NCBI GenBank assembly: GCA_021234155.1
Contig: JAJEKV010000011.1
Span: 7,673,132-7,737,131, forward strand
DNA from: Isoetes taiwanensis
Taxonomy: Eukaryota > Streptophyta > Lycopodiopsida > Isoetales > Isoetaceae
Reading direction: 5' to 3'
DNA: 64,000 nucleotides
The first letter of the stretch is position 1. The number at the start of each line of letters is the position of its first letter. Shown here in pieces: positions 8,306 through 20,354 of the stretch. The position numbers were made by a program, and so were the translations under genes. Below the pieces are notes generated by a model, which saw only the letters and a program-made list of their open reading frames with translations, was not told the DNA's origin and made no database searches.

Positions 8306-10800
8306 TTACAAGTATACTTTACCGATTCTTTGTCTCTTAGATCTCCACTGTTGCGATGCTAGTGGGGCCCTAGAATTTTGCCAAGCAAGTTTTCGTTTTC
8401 TCTTCAGCATTATGCCAATGGTGTTTACGACTTCTGGGTTGCTCCTTAAAGCGACCTTCTTGTCGTATTTAGCCATCGCCCTTCTATAAAACCACTCTGT
8501 CATCTGTCTTAGAGGATTGGTTCCCACATTTCCACCCCCTCTTTGAGTGTTACGATGAAAGGCTATTTTAGCTTGTTTATGCGACTTCTCTATGCCTTGT
8601 GCACTCCACTACTAGGCTTCCATACTTCCTAAAAAACCAAGGTGCATGAGCCCAAAAGATGTGCAAGTAGTGCGTGACTTCACTCTCTCCCCATGCGTCT
8701 ATATAAGCCCTAATAAATTTGTTATTCACTTGCACGAACATTTCTGCATCTTCTCTTGCGAGGTCCATTCTCTGAATATATGGGAACAATTCAGACAATG
8801 CATCCCATGCTTTTCTTTTCCTCAATGCCGAACGAACGCCATTTGTGCAGTCCTGCTCCGCATCAATCAGCAATTTTCCAAATTCATAGACCTTTTCTCC
8901 CATCTGGTTTCCGTTCAGAGCCTCTCTATGATTCTTTATGAAGCATCGAGCTTTCACCCCTCCAATTGACACCTTACGAGGCACACTTGTTCTTCCTGCC
9001 CGTTTCTCATCGAGCTCTAAATCTTACATTGCCACCATGCAAACCTGCTTCTGCCATAGAACATGTTCAACTCTACGAATTCCTTCCTCTCTTCTCTTCT
9101 TGTCTGAAATGTTCCACACGAATCTGCAGCTCAAAAATATCATCTTGTCGATGATTCTCACAAAGCCGTGCAAAGTGCAGATATGAACCCTCTTTAATGG
9201 AATGGGAAAAATGCCATGGAACTTGGGATCTTTTTCTCCTCTATTAGGAGCATTTGCTTGGTTAAGGGACAAGGTTGAAACAGTCTTCCCAGTACTTGAC
9301 TTCCTTGCATGATTGCAGTACAGACAACTTTTGCATATTCTTTGTCCTCCTCCACTTATGTTGTACATTGCTTTCTCAATTTTTAAATCAGGCGTCAAGT
9401 GCAAAATTACTTTGTAAGATCCATAGTGATCTACTTGCAATTTTTCCCCTCCCTCGAATCTAGATATTAGACTCGGGATGTCAGTTTGATTAAATACCCA
9501 TTTCAATACCTCGTGGGTTTCTTTCTGAACTTTAAAGAGACCTAACCACCAGGTGTCATCTTCAGATTAACATGAGAACCATTTTTTGGCACGCTTCTTC
9601 TCCTCGTCCGTCACCTCTATATTTTTTTTATTATTCTTGTTGCTCTTTGATTTAGCATGTGCAATTGCATTCTCAATTTCTCTATTCATGATGACAACGG
9701 ATACCCTCTCATACTTCTCAAACTTGGTCAGTTCCATTTCATCCAATTTTATGCAAACTTCAATCTCACCATTAGTTTTCCAGAATTTGTTAAGTCATAA
9801 TATTTGACAAGGAATTGTAAGAGACTAACCAGGTCAACCCAAAGATTATTGCGTTCATTCATTCCAACTATACAACAATCCTTGCCATTCTTATCATTTA
9901 TGGCTATGGCAGGACCAGCACATTCAACATGGTGCATCTCTCTTAATATGGCATACACCATCTTTGTCCTAGTAACTTCGTGTATTCTCAACAATTTGTG
10001 GGCGTGGGGCGAACACTTTTTTGTGCCCATTCTTTTCAACTTAGGTGGAATGGCTTGAATAGAGAGCGGTAACCAAGCCTCACCGATGCCTACATCGTCA
10101 CAAGCGGTCCGTACATCCGTAAGCTTCTAGCTTCTTGTAGATCTCTCCTAGTACCATTTCCAATACCATCTTCTTGAGAGAAGAGTTATAGGGCTGACAA
10201 ATCATGTCCACTATCTCCCTGTTTGTCGCTAGGTTCTTCACCACGTAACCAAGATTGCTTCTAGTTTTCCCGGATCTTGATTGGCCTTTGCTAGTGTTGT
10301 AAATGGACCATGTGGCCGTGACCTGGCGTCCGAATGCACTGATCCAAACTTCGGTTCCTCTATCGGTCGAAAGTGCTTCTTCCTTCCTCGCATAAGCCAT
10401 GGGGTGTTTTCTTCAAATTCTTTAACCTACATTGAAGCCCAAAGTTTGCTCTTCGAGCTCTTGGATCTTTTTTCTTGCACTGCCCTATCACCAATTTGGA
10501 CTTGTCCGCCATTATCTCAAAAAGTTTCCCTCCCCAAGCCGTCATTCCTTTCCTTCATTCTGATTGGAGTAATGAAGCGAGATAAAAAAGCTGCTGGTTT
10601 AAGTTATAATTCTCTTGTGACAATCGGAGCGGCTCATCTCAAGGAACGTATTCAATTAGAATGCCTTCATCCTCTCTCAATCTTTCACAATATCCGAGGA
10701 GGCGAGTTACCGTCACCACAAAATCGGACTAAACTTGAAAGCGTCCGAAATGGCGGTTTCTTGCCACTCAACGGATCAATGGATATAAAGCGCCATCCGC
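8306..10800 (-). pseudogene. Remnant of a large unidentified repetitive-family protein
   Basis: Minus-strand peptide pieces in changing frames run from about 10800 to 8306. In order they are: a helical stretch (DEPLRLSQENYNLNQQLFYL, ~10600); a linker (~10400-10545); SNLGYVVKNLATNREIVDMI (~10220); a Lys-rich helix (~9620); a segment with 'HLTPDLK', a Cys pair KSCLYCNHARK and 'RVHICTLHGFVRIIDKM' (9506-9024); and a C-terminal block with 'THYLHIFWAHAPWFFRKYGS' followed after a frameshift near 8610 by 'SAQGIEKSHKQAKIAFHRNT' and 'NPLRQMTEWFYRRAM' (to 8306). The Cys pair plus later His suggest a metal-binding region. The block order resembles unnamed repetitive proteins I recall from plants and animals, probably transposon-linked, but I cannot name the family. 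Several stops and frameshifts rule out a working gene. Confidence 0.55.
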
Positions 10801-10956
10801 CCGGATGTCGACACTTTTTGAGCACGCAAGGCGCAACACGCCGAGGTCTAAGTTCTTATTTTTAGACCTCCTTTTTTGCGATTGAAGACTGGAGCATATT
10901 CGTGAGTTAGTTGGATCCTTATCCACACATCATTTGGAGCTTCCATACTGCGTGCA

Positions 10957-11017
10957 TCGCACAACGCGAAATGAAGGTGTACAATTTGTATGCCCCAGCA
11001 CAATTCGCTTTGTGTGA
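10957..11017. repeat. 61-bp inverted repeat, copy 11 (diverged)
   Basis: TCGCACAACGCGAA and TTCGCTTTGTGTGA arms: the same layout as copies 1-10, with four or more arm changes. Confidence 0.65.
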
Positions 11018-12326
11018 GCCGAACGTCCATACTAACCTCGTTTTTCGAAATTTGCAACGTGCATATGGAAATCGAAAAGTCCATTCTCCTACAATCCATG
11101 CTTTTATACATTAAGCAAATTCAAATTTCGAATTGTAGGGGGTGGGAAGCCTGTATTGGGATGAAGTAAAGATCCCGGTTTACGAACTTTTAAGGCGCAA
11201 TCGCAGCGCCTCGAAATGAAAGTCTGATACAAAGCTTCAACCTACACATTCAAATTTTGAAATTTAGAAGGCGGGAAGCTTGTATGGCCATGGCCTCTAA
11301 ATGAAAATAGCGCTAAGACAAGAGATGGTGGTGTAGACGCTTGGTATCGACAAACCAAGAGACACCGCGGTCATGAGTTCTTGGGTATGCTATAATGCAA
11401 GTGGCTTTTTAGAAGCGCCATGTGTTGCATCATCTGTCGACAAAGCGTAATTAAATACATATGGCGCCATGAATGTGCGATCCCCCTTATTCCGGGAGAA
11501 TATTCCAAGCAAATCTGTAATTATGAGAGTTTGGTATCCTAGGTGGCATGGGAAAAAAGGAGCGAAAATATGACGTGGAATGGCTGATAGGAGGCTGTTT
11601 TGAGACCCCAAATCCGCCCTAATGACTTGAACAGGCGGATCATGGGGGTCCAAAAGACAAGTTCTTGTTCGGATACTAAGGCAGGTGCACATTTCTTTAA
11701 AGATATCATGTGCATTGGCAGCCCAGGAACTTTCACAGCTCAAAGAGTAAGTGCTCGCCTGCTCGATCGGCCATGCCATCCTTTAGTATGGTTTTTGGCA
11801 TCTCAGGACATGTACTACAGCATGAGAGTTACCTTAAGGGCACTCACTATTCGGTACAGGAGGACCTCTCCCTAGTTTAGTTGATTAGACACCGTGATAA
11901 GCTCTGTAATGTTCGAGAGGTGCGGCTTCAAAAAAAATGAGTAGTATATCAAGGAGGCATAGCACTTATTCTTGACCAATGGCCTCTAAATCCCCGATTG
12001 AGTTTCTTCTAGCTGCTTCTCCATCCTGAGGGTTCTGCTATGATTGTTATTTGTGTGGTTGTCTTTTTTAAGTTTTGCCATTTTTGTGACAAATTGGGTC
12101 CCCAAGTTTCCTTTGGGCTTAGGCTCTCTGCTCTGTACTGTCTCATGGCCCCATGGGGCTTTTTGTGGACATAAAAAGCCTTGTCTTATCTTATCTTTAC
12201 TTGTATAAAGCCACTCAGAAACCATGTATGCATCCTTAACAGTCACTTATAAATGTCCTTTTTCCATACAAATACTTTGATTCTAATAGCCTATGGCCTA
12301 TTGGTCTTCGTGAACTTTTAGAAATG

Positions 12327-12384
12327 TATTCTATTCAATTCCATTTCATTCCATTCCATTCCATTTCATTCTATTCTATTTTTT
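12327..12384. repeat. Degenerate (ATTCC)n pentanucleotide tract
   Basis: Runs of ATTCC/ATTTC/ATTCT over about 58 bp. Confidence 0.85.
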
Positions 12385-14904
12385 AGATTTCTTCAAATTC
12401 CCTTCAGTTGCCAAATTTTCCATGTGATTCTATCAATTCCCTTGGTTTCTTTCTTGATTTTCTTACATTCTTCTAAATTCCATCAAAACTCCCATTGATC
12501 CCTTGAGATTCTACTAGATTACCTTAGGGTACCATTGTCTTCGAGTTGTGTCGATCATGGAATATCATCGTGAACAATAGAATACTTTGGAAAAATAGAT
12601 GGTGGCATAATAACCAGAAAATAAATAATAAATAAAAATTAGATGCATAAAAATTGTCACGTCCGTATATGTAACGTCTTTGCATGAGTGCATTGCAATG
12701 TCATAGCAGTAAGGCAAGCTTCGGACAAACTCTTAGATGCGATCAAATGGGAAGAGTGAAGGGAAAGATGCACGATAAACAAAAATAACAAACTTTACAA
12801 GTCAGATTGTAAGGAGAATTACCTCTAATATTTTTGAGTGGTGCAAAATCATATGTGTACGACTTTAAGGTAAATTTTTTGTACGATTCTGCAACTGTAT
12901 TATGTGTGATGTACTATTTATTATTTCTGGATTGTGCATATAATGGCGAATTAATGGTATGCGCACATAAGTTTTCAACTATATGTAGAAGCCTATTTGG
13001 AGGCCAGGGTTCAAAGCTAGTGGGCGGCTTTGTAAGATCATCTGCCCCTTTGACACTAAACTCTGATCATAAATACAATACCTAAATACTAGGAATAGCA
13101 TCCCAACATCTTATATTTATTAGGTCTGTGTCTAGTTCTAACATTTGTATCTGGTATTTACTAGGTCTTTGTATAACATGGTGATTTTTCAAGGTATTTA
13201 TCTATGTGTATATAACACACGAATTTTGATTTGAGGTCTTTTCATATGCATAGCATAGGGATAACATTATAAGGTGTTGCATCAAGCCCTAACTTGGACG
13301 GCCCAGATTACGCCAATGCAACGGCCCAGATTATGCTAAAAAAAGGGGCTCTTTGAACCGAGGATGATCACTCAAACTAAAGCGATGGCTTGCTTTAGCT
13401 TCTTTAGGGTTTTGGTGCAGGCCGCCGGAACTATGCCGACCTCTAGAGCACCCGACCTACCAGAGGAATTGGGTATGCATTGACTATCAAAAGATCTTAA
13501 TTTTTCTTCAAATCATTTGGTCAAATCCGGTTATAAATCTCAGAAGTAAATGATGAATGGATAACATGCAATATGTGATGAAAGGAAGCACGTCTGTTTT
13601 TGTTTTCCAATCTCTGCTCTTATAACTTTTTGCCGAATTTTGATGTATAGCAAAAGAGCGCTTCATTTTTTGGATGTCCACGTGCTGCAAAATTCGAATC
13701 ACCTTCATTCAGGGCTGTTCAGAAATTTTGTTCCACAGTTCAGCTGGTTATGCTTCTCTACAGTTGTATCCATATTATTCAATGGCAAGGTTGCTTCAAA
13801 TCAATGGCTTATGTTATTTCTTTGTTTCTTTACTCTCATAAGAGGAAAGGATCCGTTTTCAGAGTATCTTCCTTTGGCTAAAAGACCTATTTTTAGAGTA
13901 TTCTCTGGCTATTAAAACATGCCTATGTTACGAGTGGAGAGGCGTGAAGATGTAATTGGCCATATTCTAGCAAATTGTAATCCCCATTCTATTTTCTTTG
14001 CCAAACCACCTCACTATGATCCCCTACTTACAGGTACTGCCCTTCTCATGGATTTGTAAACTTATGCAACTTAATTCTGTTTCCATAGTTTGAAGAGTTA
14101 TTATGCATCTTTCAGGATTATAAGTGGAGCTTGCTGCAAAGGGGCACACCACTTGAGATAATCTATTCAACAATGTGGCCTCTACCTTTCCAAAAAATGC
14201 CATGCTCACTAGCTTGGCACGCTTGCAATGCTGTCCCTATGCCATCAAGTTAAGGCTATAGAACACTTACTGCTACAAAACACTTACTGCTTTATCTGTC
14301 ATGGTACAAAGGTATAGCACTCACTCAATCAGCGTAATATTATAATTAATTGGAAAATGTAAGGCATCACAACATATATTATGTTACAACAAACTATCTA
14401 CTGTCATTGCACATGTAATTTCATCTCAAGCATGCAGCACTGGGGAGTCTAATAAACTTTTCCATTATATCTTGCTAATTATTGCAGCAGTCTGAATTTA
14501 TAGAATCATGACGGCAGCTAAACTTACAGCTATATGAAGCCATGCAACCCAGGAAAAACAGTTGTTACAAACCTTAGAGGTATAGGCTCAAGATATGCCC
14601 ATTATGATGGCACAAGCAAAGGACCAATTGTGAACTGAATGATGGAGCAGCATTTATGTTTGTGGGCTTTTTGCAAGCAGCATCTGGTTTGTCTTGGAAA
14701 TGCAGGACGGTTGTTACATCTCAGTTTCTCTTTAAAATATGTTCTCCGCCGATATCCAACATAGTCTACCATGTTCTTTTTTGCAAGTTTGACCCCTCTT
14801 CCAGTCCTAAATATTAACTAGGATTCACTCCAAAGGTGACATAGGTGTGTTTAGTTTGCAAAGAACATTCCATATTCGTATATTACACTGATTTCATTAT
14901 TGTT

Positions 14905-15275
14905 GGCGGCTGTCCATCCAAGAGTGCTAGAAACAAACCAGTTATGTTTTGTTTCAAAAGAAATTGACATCTACATTTGCTGAATAATACATGTTTGAAT
15001 TAACTATGTGAAGTTATCATAGTTTTGCCTTACCAATCAATTTGAAGAAAGTTGTAACTAATTGTGTTATATCAATTCCTGCCATGATCAATCAAAAGAG
15101 ATGTAAAGGTATTTCGTCTTTAGATGACAGAAACTTTTGAGAGCATCTTGCTTTGCAGGTCTGTCCATCCAAAAATGCTAGATTATGTTGTTTCAAAGGA
15201 AAGTGATGTCTACATTTGCTTTGCTGAATGGTCCATGCTTGAAATATCAATAAAGCTATCACAGTTTTACCTTCA
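14905..15275 (+). repeat. Diverged direct duplication (~115 bp, ~255 bp apart)
   Basis: Both copies (from ~14905 and ~15160) read CTGTCCATCCAA.A.TGCTAG, then TTGTTTCAAA, CTACATTTGCT and TATCA.AGTTTT.CCTT in order. Confidence 0.65.
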
Positions 15276-16504
15276 CAACCTATAGATGAACCAAACAGTG
15301 TATATAATTAACTACATTTCAACTCCAACGACCTTACCTTACACAAATTATTTGTAGATATAATGTAACAAGGTAAAACATTTGCCTATAATACCCATGT
15401 TACTTTACACCTATTCAGAATTGATATGAACAAACATCGTGTTGTTCTACTTAAAACTCTCAGAGATATAGATGCAACACTATCTAAAGAAGGAGTTAGG
15501 TTTCTTTTAGACGACCTTAATTGAATTTTTTTTGTTATAATAAAAAGTTACAAAAGTTGGATTATTCTTCGCAACTTTTTTCTCATCATGACTATAACAT
15601 TTACAGGGCTCGAACTTACCTCAACCTTGGCTGGCACCATTACTAGTTAGTTCTACATTCGTGCACTAGTTTGCACTAGAAAACATTTTTATGTAATTTT
15701 GAATATATGGTAAGAGGCCACATGCTTGTCGTATATATTTAAAAAAGGAATACATTTTGGTTGTTTGTCATCATGATGTGAAGTGGCCAAAGGTTGTTGC
15801 GAAATGTAGAGTATAGCCAGTAGACTCCCTCCAATCCAATCTCCAAGCAAGCAAATTCCCTCCAATCTACACTTTAAGAATGTAAAACCAAGAAAAGAAT
15901 TTCAAATTCTTGCCGTGTCTTTGCATATATATCGATATCTATAGCAAAGAGGAGCATGGCACAAGAGAATCAAAGTATGAACAAAATAATTTGGATGATA
16001 TGTCCAAAATGAGGATGGTGATATTGAAAAAGGGAAGTAGAAAATGGTAGAACAAAATACTCGAACGAAATGACAAGAATCACATTCAAGAGCAGAGGCT
16101 ACCAAATTATATTCGGGTTTCACGACAAAAGCGAAATCAGGAAAAAAAAAGTAGAAAAGGTTGCTACAAGCTTGAGAAATGAAGCTAGTTCTCTATCACC
16201 TATTCAAAGACATGTATTGATTTCCAGAATCTCGTAAGACATCTTTAGAAGCAGTGGTGAAACATTCATTGTTACAAAATATCAAAGATGGATTAGAAGA
16301 GGTTAAATCTTCTAATGGCGGTGAAGTGAAGTCGCATTACATTAGCGAGGGGACACATTCAAAGCAGATGGGCCTCATGCAGTTAAAGTGGGACTCCATC
16401 AGGAATTTATAATTTTTCGTTGAATCACTACTAGATTATTACATCATCAAGAATTGGTTCATGATATTTTTCCACAATTTTTACGAACAATGAGTTGAAC
16501 AACC

Positions 16505-16690
16505 AATTGAGAAAGGAAGGGAGAAGGGGAGAAGGGGAGAAGTTGAGAAAGGGAGAGGTTGGAAGAGGGAAGTTGGGGGGTAATGGGGAAAGTTAGGGAA
16601 CCTCGGACTAAGAGGAAGGGGCTAGAGAGGAGAAGTTGGGGAAGGGGAAAAGGAGGGAAGTTGGGCACAGGGAAGGGGGTGGAGAATGGG
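16505..16690 (+). repeat. Polypurine, G-rich tract
   Basis: Almost uninterrupted A/G with GAAGGGGAGAAG, GAAGTTGGGG and GGAAGGGGG motifs; could form triplex or G-quadruplex DNA. Open frames across it are composition artefacts. Confidence 0.7.
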
Positions 16691-17854
16691 GTGCCCAATG
16701 GGGTCAAGGAGGCCACGCCCTGCGCCTTGATGTTTGCCATTGATACACCTGCGAGATTCTTCCTACATATGAGAAAATGATCTCACCATGGATTATCTTC
16801 AAGCCTTACCTCCTGCTCAGCCCCAAGCTAGCCTATCTGCATAAATTTGCAAAGTTTGCAAGCGGCCAAAACCTACACAAATTGTCCAAGCGGCCCATGG
16901 ATTCGATGCAGTTTTAGAAGATTGGAAGTACGATCTTGTCCAAGTAAGCTGCGGGGAGTTGAGAACGGAGTTTAAAAAAGAAGAAGCCCTTCTTCATGAC
17001 AGTAAGGGAACAGACTATGACAAACAACTGACCATTTAGTAGAGCTTTGAGATGCTTCGGATTGTGGCAGAGACTTCCTTTACCAAAGATTAGGAGAATC
17101 ATCACCATGCCCTAGGCACACACATTATAAGGCGATTAGATCTTAGCCCCATAACCACGAGATAAATAGATCGGCTTGAGAGTTGACATTGTAAAGAATT
17201 CTTGAAATTACGACATCCGAACCCGATCTTGCTTTCGGAAATCTATGGCTTAAGTAAGAGTATTGAATACCTAGACATTTACAGGCCACGATGTTTCCCT
17301 GCCTCACCCACCTCGAGAAATAGAGGCGATCCCTTGTTTTGCAAGGCTGCCGAGGAGGAAGCAAGGTCTTTTCTTCCCGTTCTTAGCTTGGCCATCGCTG
17401 GCAGAGGGAGTTCTTCGCAAAGGATCGGCTGATAAAGCAGATAAACAGGATAAACAGGTCTGTCGTTCCAGATCTGTAGTAGACCATTTGATTCATTATC
17501 AGACTTTAGAGTCCTTGAGGAGCAGAAGGTGTTTACCATAGCTAGGGTTCGGGAAGGCGGGTGAAAAAGGGTCATAGCCAAATCCCACCCAGTCTCTACA
17601 TGCTGCCACTGTTTTCCCGGCCTTGAATTATTTCATTTGCTTCTTACTCTGCATTCTCCAATCAGAACTGCTGCTCCTTCTTATGATGCCACTGCCACTT
17701 AGGTGCACAAGCTCGTTTCTTGAAGCGGAAAAACAGATAGAAAAAGAGCCCTTTTTTGCCGACACCATATTCTAGGTCATAATTAGATCACAGATCATGC
17801 TCATATTGTTTACTCGCATTCCTTCCTGCTCCAAGATGATGAGATCACGCCAAG

Positions 17855-18105
17855 TGTCACGCTTGCATGTAGATTCTAGGTTATTCTAAAACCTCCTGGA
17901 AATACCCCGCATATGAGAAAGACGCAAGAAAATGTCTTCAGCAAGTATTGATAGCGCATTTGGCAAAGGTATATGACTTGCAATTAAAAGGTTGCAAGTT
18001 CAAATCTTGTTCCGTGCAATTACTTTTTTGTATCCGTGTGATGACCATCCTTTGTACATACGAATATAATGTTTGTATGATCACGAATACCGTATGGTCG
18101 TCACA
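17855..18105 (-). repeat. Gypsy 3' LTR (left), truncated
   Basis: Direct repeat of 21469-21722 ending GGTCGTCACA on the plus strand. It contains a tRNA-like A box (TAGCGCATTTGG) and B box (GTTCAAATC). Confidence 0.8.
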
Positions 18106-19240
18106 CCAACCCCTTCCCCCCTTCCGACGACGGCGACGAGGAGTCCAAAATTTCTCGAACTTCAAATTCCTCATGATCATCCATCTCGACTAGTACTGGA
18201 GGTAAAGGTACTCGATCTAGAAATGGATTTGCCATATAGGGTTCCAACAAAGACACATGGAACACTGGGTGAAGTCGAACTGATGGCAGAAGCTCCAGAC
18301 GAAAAGTAGCATCATCAACTCGTTCAATGATCCGATAGGGACCCAAAGCCGGCCGGTAGTCGAAGCTTGTTACAAGGGCGAATTTGTCGGTAAATCCGTA
18401 TAAAAGAGCCAAACAAGATCACTAAGCGCAAAGAAGGAGTATCTTGGCGGTCGCGGATGCATGATAACGATAGCGTGCTTTGGCACGGAGGAGATGGTGC
18501 TGAAGATCATCACGGAGTATCGCGGAGCCAGCGAGCATGTCCTCGGCATTGGGATTGGCCCGGAGTCATATCCGGCAGCCATGAAAGACCACCAGGAGAT
18601 GCATCTTTGAAATGAATAACGAAGCGGTGTTTGGCCTATGGAAGCATGGACAGAATTATTGTAAGTAAATTTTGCCAGGGGTAGCCAATCAACCCAGTCA
18701 TCCTACTGATAATTGATGAAGCATCGCAAATACTGCTCAAGTGTTTGATTAGTGTGCTCCACTTGCCCATTGATCTCTGGGTGATGTCCGAAAGGGAGCT
18801 AACGTTCTACACGCAAGAGTTGCAAAAGGCGTTTCCAAAAACCAGCAACAAACTGGGGGCCAAGATCATTGACAATGGTATCTAGTAAGCCATGGAGTCA
18901 AACCACCTCTCGACGCAAGAGAACAGCTATGGCTTCACGAGAGATAGAAGTGCTGCAAAAAATGAAATGCGCCATCTTGGAAAAACAATCAAAGACAATA
19001 AGGATGGTGTTATGGTTCTGGGAGGATGGAAGCGCGACAATGAAATCCACTGAAATGCTCTTCCAAGGACCGGCTGGAACTAGTAAAGGCTAAAGCAGTC
19101 CATGTGGACGGTGCTTGGGAGCTTTTGCACAACAGCAAGTATCATATGAACGTACAAAAGTCTCAACAGTGCGGCGGAGACCTGGCTACCCATAATCTCG
19201 AGCAATGAATTCCATAGTCTTGGCAATCCCAAAGCCGGCC
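18101..19240 (-). pseudogene. Gypsy integrase with chromodomain-like C-terminus
   Basis: Minus-strand frames give integrase core pieces ('SISVDFIVALPSSQNHNTIL', 'FDCFSKMAHFI', '[20 protein letters not shown]', 'NGQVEHTNQTLEQYLR'). The intact C-terminal stretch 18412-18101 contains GPYRIIERVDDATFRLELLP, HPVFHVSLLEPY and a chromodomain-like VEMDDHEEFEVREILDSS. Known: the chromodomain steers chromovirus integration to marked chromatin. Stops and frameshifts break the core. Confidence 0.8.
18106..18123 (-). promoter_or_regulatory. Polypurine tract of the Gypsy element
   Basis: Minus strand AAGGGGGGAAGGGG followed by TTGG directly before the 3' LTR start TGTGACGACC. Confidence 0.75.
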
Positions 19241-19509
19241 GATGAGAGGAGAATCATGGCGAATTTGTAGAACTTGAAGTCACAGGAGCACCCTCAAAAA
19301 TATATATAAGTCTATCACGATTTTGAATAAACCGAGAATATTATCGGATAGATGATCACAAAGAGATCCAAAACTCCAAAAAAATATTGTTAGTCATGTG
19401 CTAGAAGATGACCATCTGAGTTCAAAAGGTTGTCTTCCACTTATCACCTTTCACGATCCCGATAAGATTATAGGCACTTGATTTTGGTAAAGTATCGTAC
19501 ACCTTGTAA

Positions 19510-19896
19510 TCACTCAAGTAACTCTGCAATCAGAGGGAGAGGATACCAATTACGCACAGTGATCTTGTTGAGGCCGGGGTAATCCACAATCAACCGCAAA
19601 GAATCGTCCTTCTTGGAAATAATGAAGATAGCAGCTCCCGCGGGTGACTGAGAATGTGGGATAAATCCAGTCGCAAGATTCTCCTCGATACAGGTCCTCA
19701 AAGTCTCCAATTCTGTTGGCGATAAGCCGTAGATAGGGCCATATGGCAGGATTGTCTCTGGCTGAAGATCAATGGGGCAGTCATAGGGACGATGCTCCAG
19801 AATCTTACTGGCTTTGACCTTATCAAAGACGTCGTCAAAATCCTTGTACTTATCAGGAAGGACAGGAGCAGACGTAACTGAAGCAGAGCTAGTCAA
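19510..19896 (-). pseudogene. Gypsy reverse transcriptase, N-terminal fragment
   Basis: The frame encodes the RT entry region: 'DYDVFDKV..' -type linker, HRPYDCPIDLQPE, PYGPIYGLSPTELETLR, then SKKDDSLRLIVDYPGLNKIT and NWYPLPLIAELLE, matching the Gypsy 'K.DGSLR.CVDYR.LNK.T..N.YPLP.I' block. The catalytic YxDD region and RNase H are not found between here and the integrase pieces, so an internal deletion removed them. Confidence 0.85.
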
Positions 19897-19974
19897 AGAA
19901 TGAACTTGGATTGCAAATGTTGAACTGGGATCTCGCCTATCAGATCTAATAAAGTTGTGAAGAGAGATCTTCGA

Positions 19975-20340
19975 GATACGGAGCTGAAGGCGTGAAGAGA
20001 CCTCTACAGAAGCAGGAGTAGGAGCAGGAGCAGGAGCAAGAGTAGGAGCAAGAACAGGCGCAAGAGCAGGAGCAGGAGCAATTGGAACAGGAACTAGAGC
20101 AGCAACTGGAGCAAGAATTGGAGCTGGAACATCATCTAGACCATGGTCAGAATCTGAGACATGAACTGGATCAGAGACAAGAGCCGAATCAGGACGTGGA
20201 GAAGAAATAGGAACAACAAGGACGAAATCAGGAGCCTACGATACTGCACGGACGGACTCCTAGAGGTTTCCGACTCGGACTGGCCCCTAGAGTTTTTCGA
20301 CTGATTTGGGCGCTTCACAGGGCATCTACGCGCAATATGA
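19975..20340 (-). pseudogene. Gypsy zinc knuckle and repeated Ala/Pro linker
   Basis: Just after the Gag stop (TAA 20355-20357) the same frame reads CRGAGHIARRCP, so the TAA falls inside an otherwise intact CX2CX4HX4C zinc knuckle. Further along, 20005-20110 is a repetitive stretch on the plus strand (GGAGCAGGAGCAAGAG units) coding for an alternating Ala/Pro-type linker. No protease active site is seen. Confidence 0.6.
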
Positions 20341-20354
20341 CCAGCTCCTCTACA

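Larger units (their letters stand above)
11018..17854. other. Long region without a recognised gene
   Basis: Only short, non-homologous ORFs are present on either strand. Visible structure: two diverged copies of an AATTTxGAAxTxTAG...GGCGGGAAGC-type segment (about 11120-11165 and 11245-11290), a degenerate ATTCC tract (12327-12384), a GGCCCAGATTA-containing segment with a 33-codon ORF from ATG 13385 that could be a first exon, a diverged direct repeat (14905-15275), and a polypurine block (16505-16690). No RNA gene seen. Confidence 0.6.

Noticed and set aside
10281-10865. 194-aa plus-strand ORF
   Set aside because: Antisense to the minus-strand protein remnant, whose peptide blocks are more protein-like.
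11390-11779. 129-aa minus-strand ORF
   Set aside because: Overlapping ORFs on both strands and no homology or codon signature.
17930-18020. tRNA gene
   Set aside because: A and B boxes are present, but the acceptor stem does not pair and the copy lies in an LTR; kept only as a tRNA-like finding.
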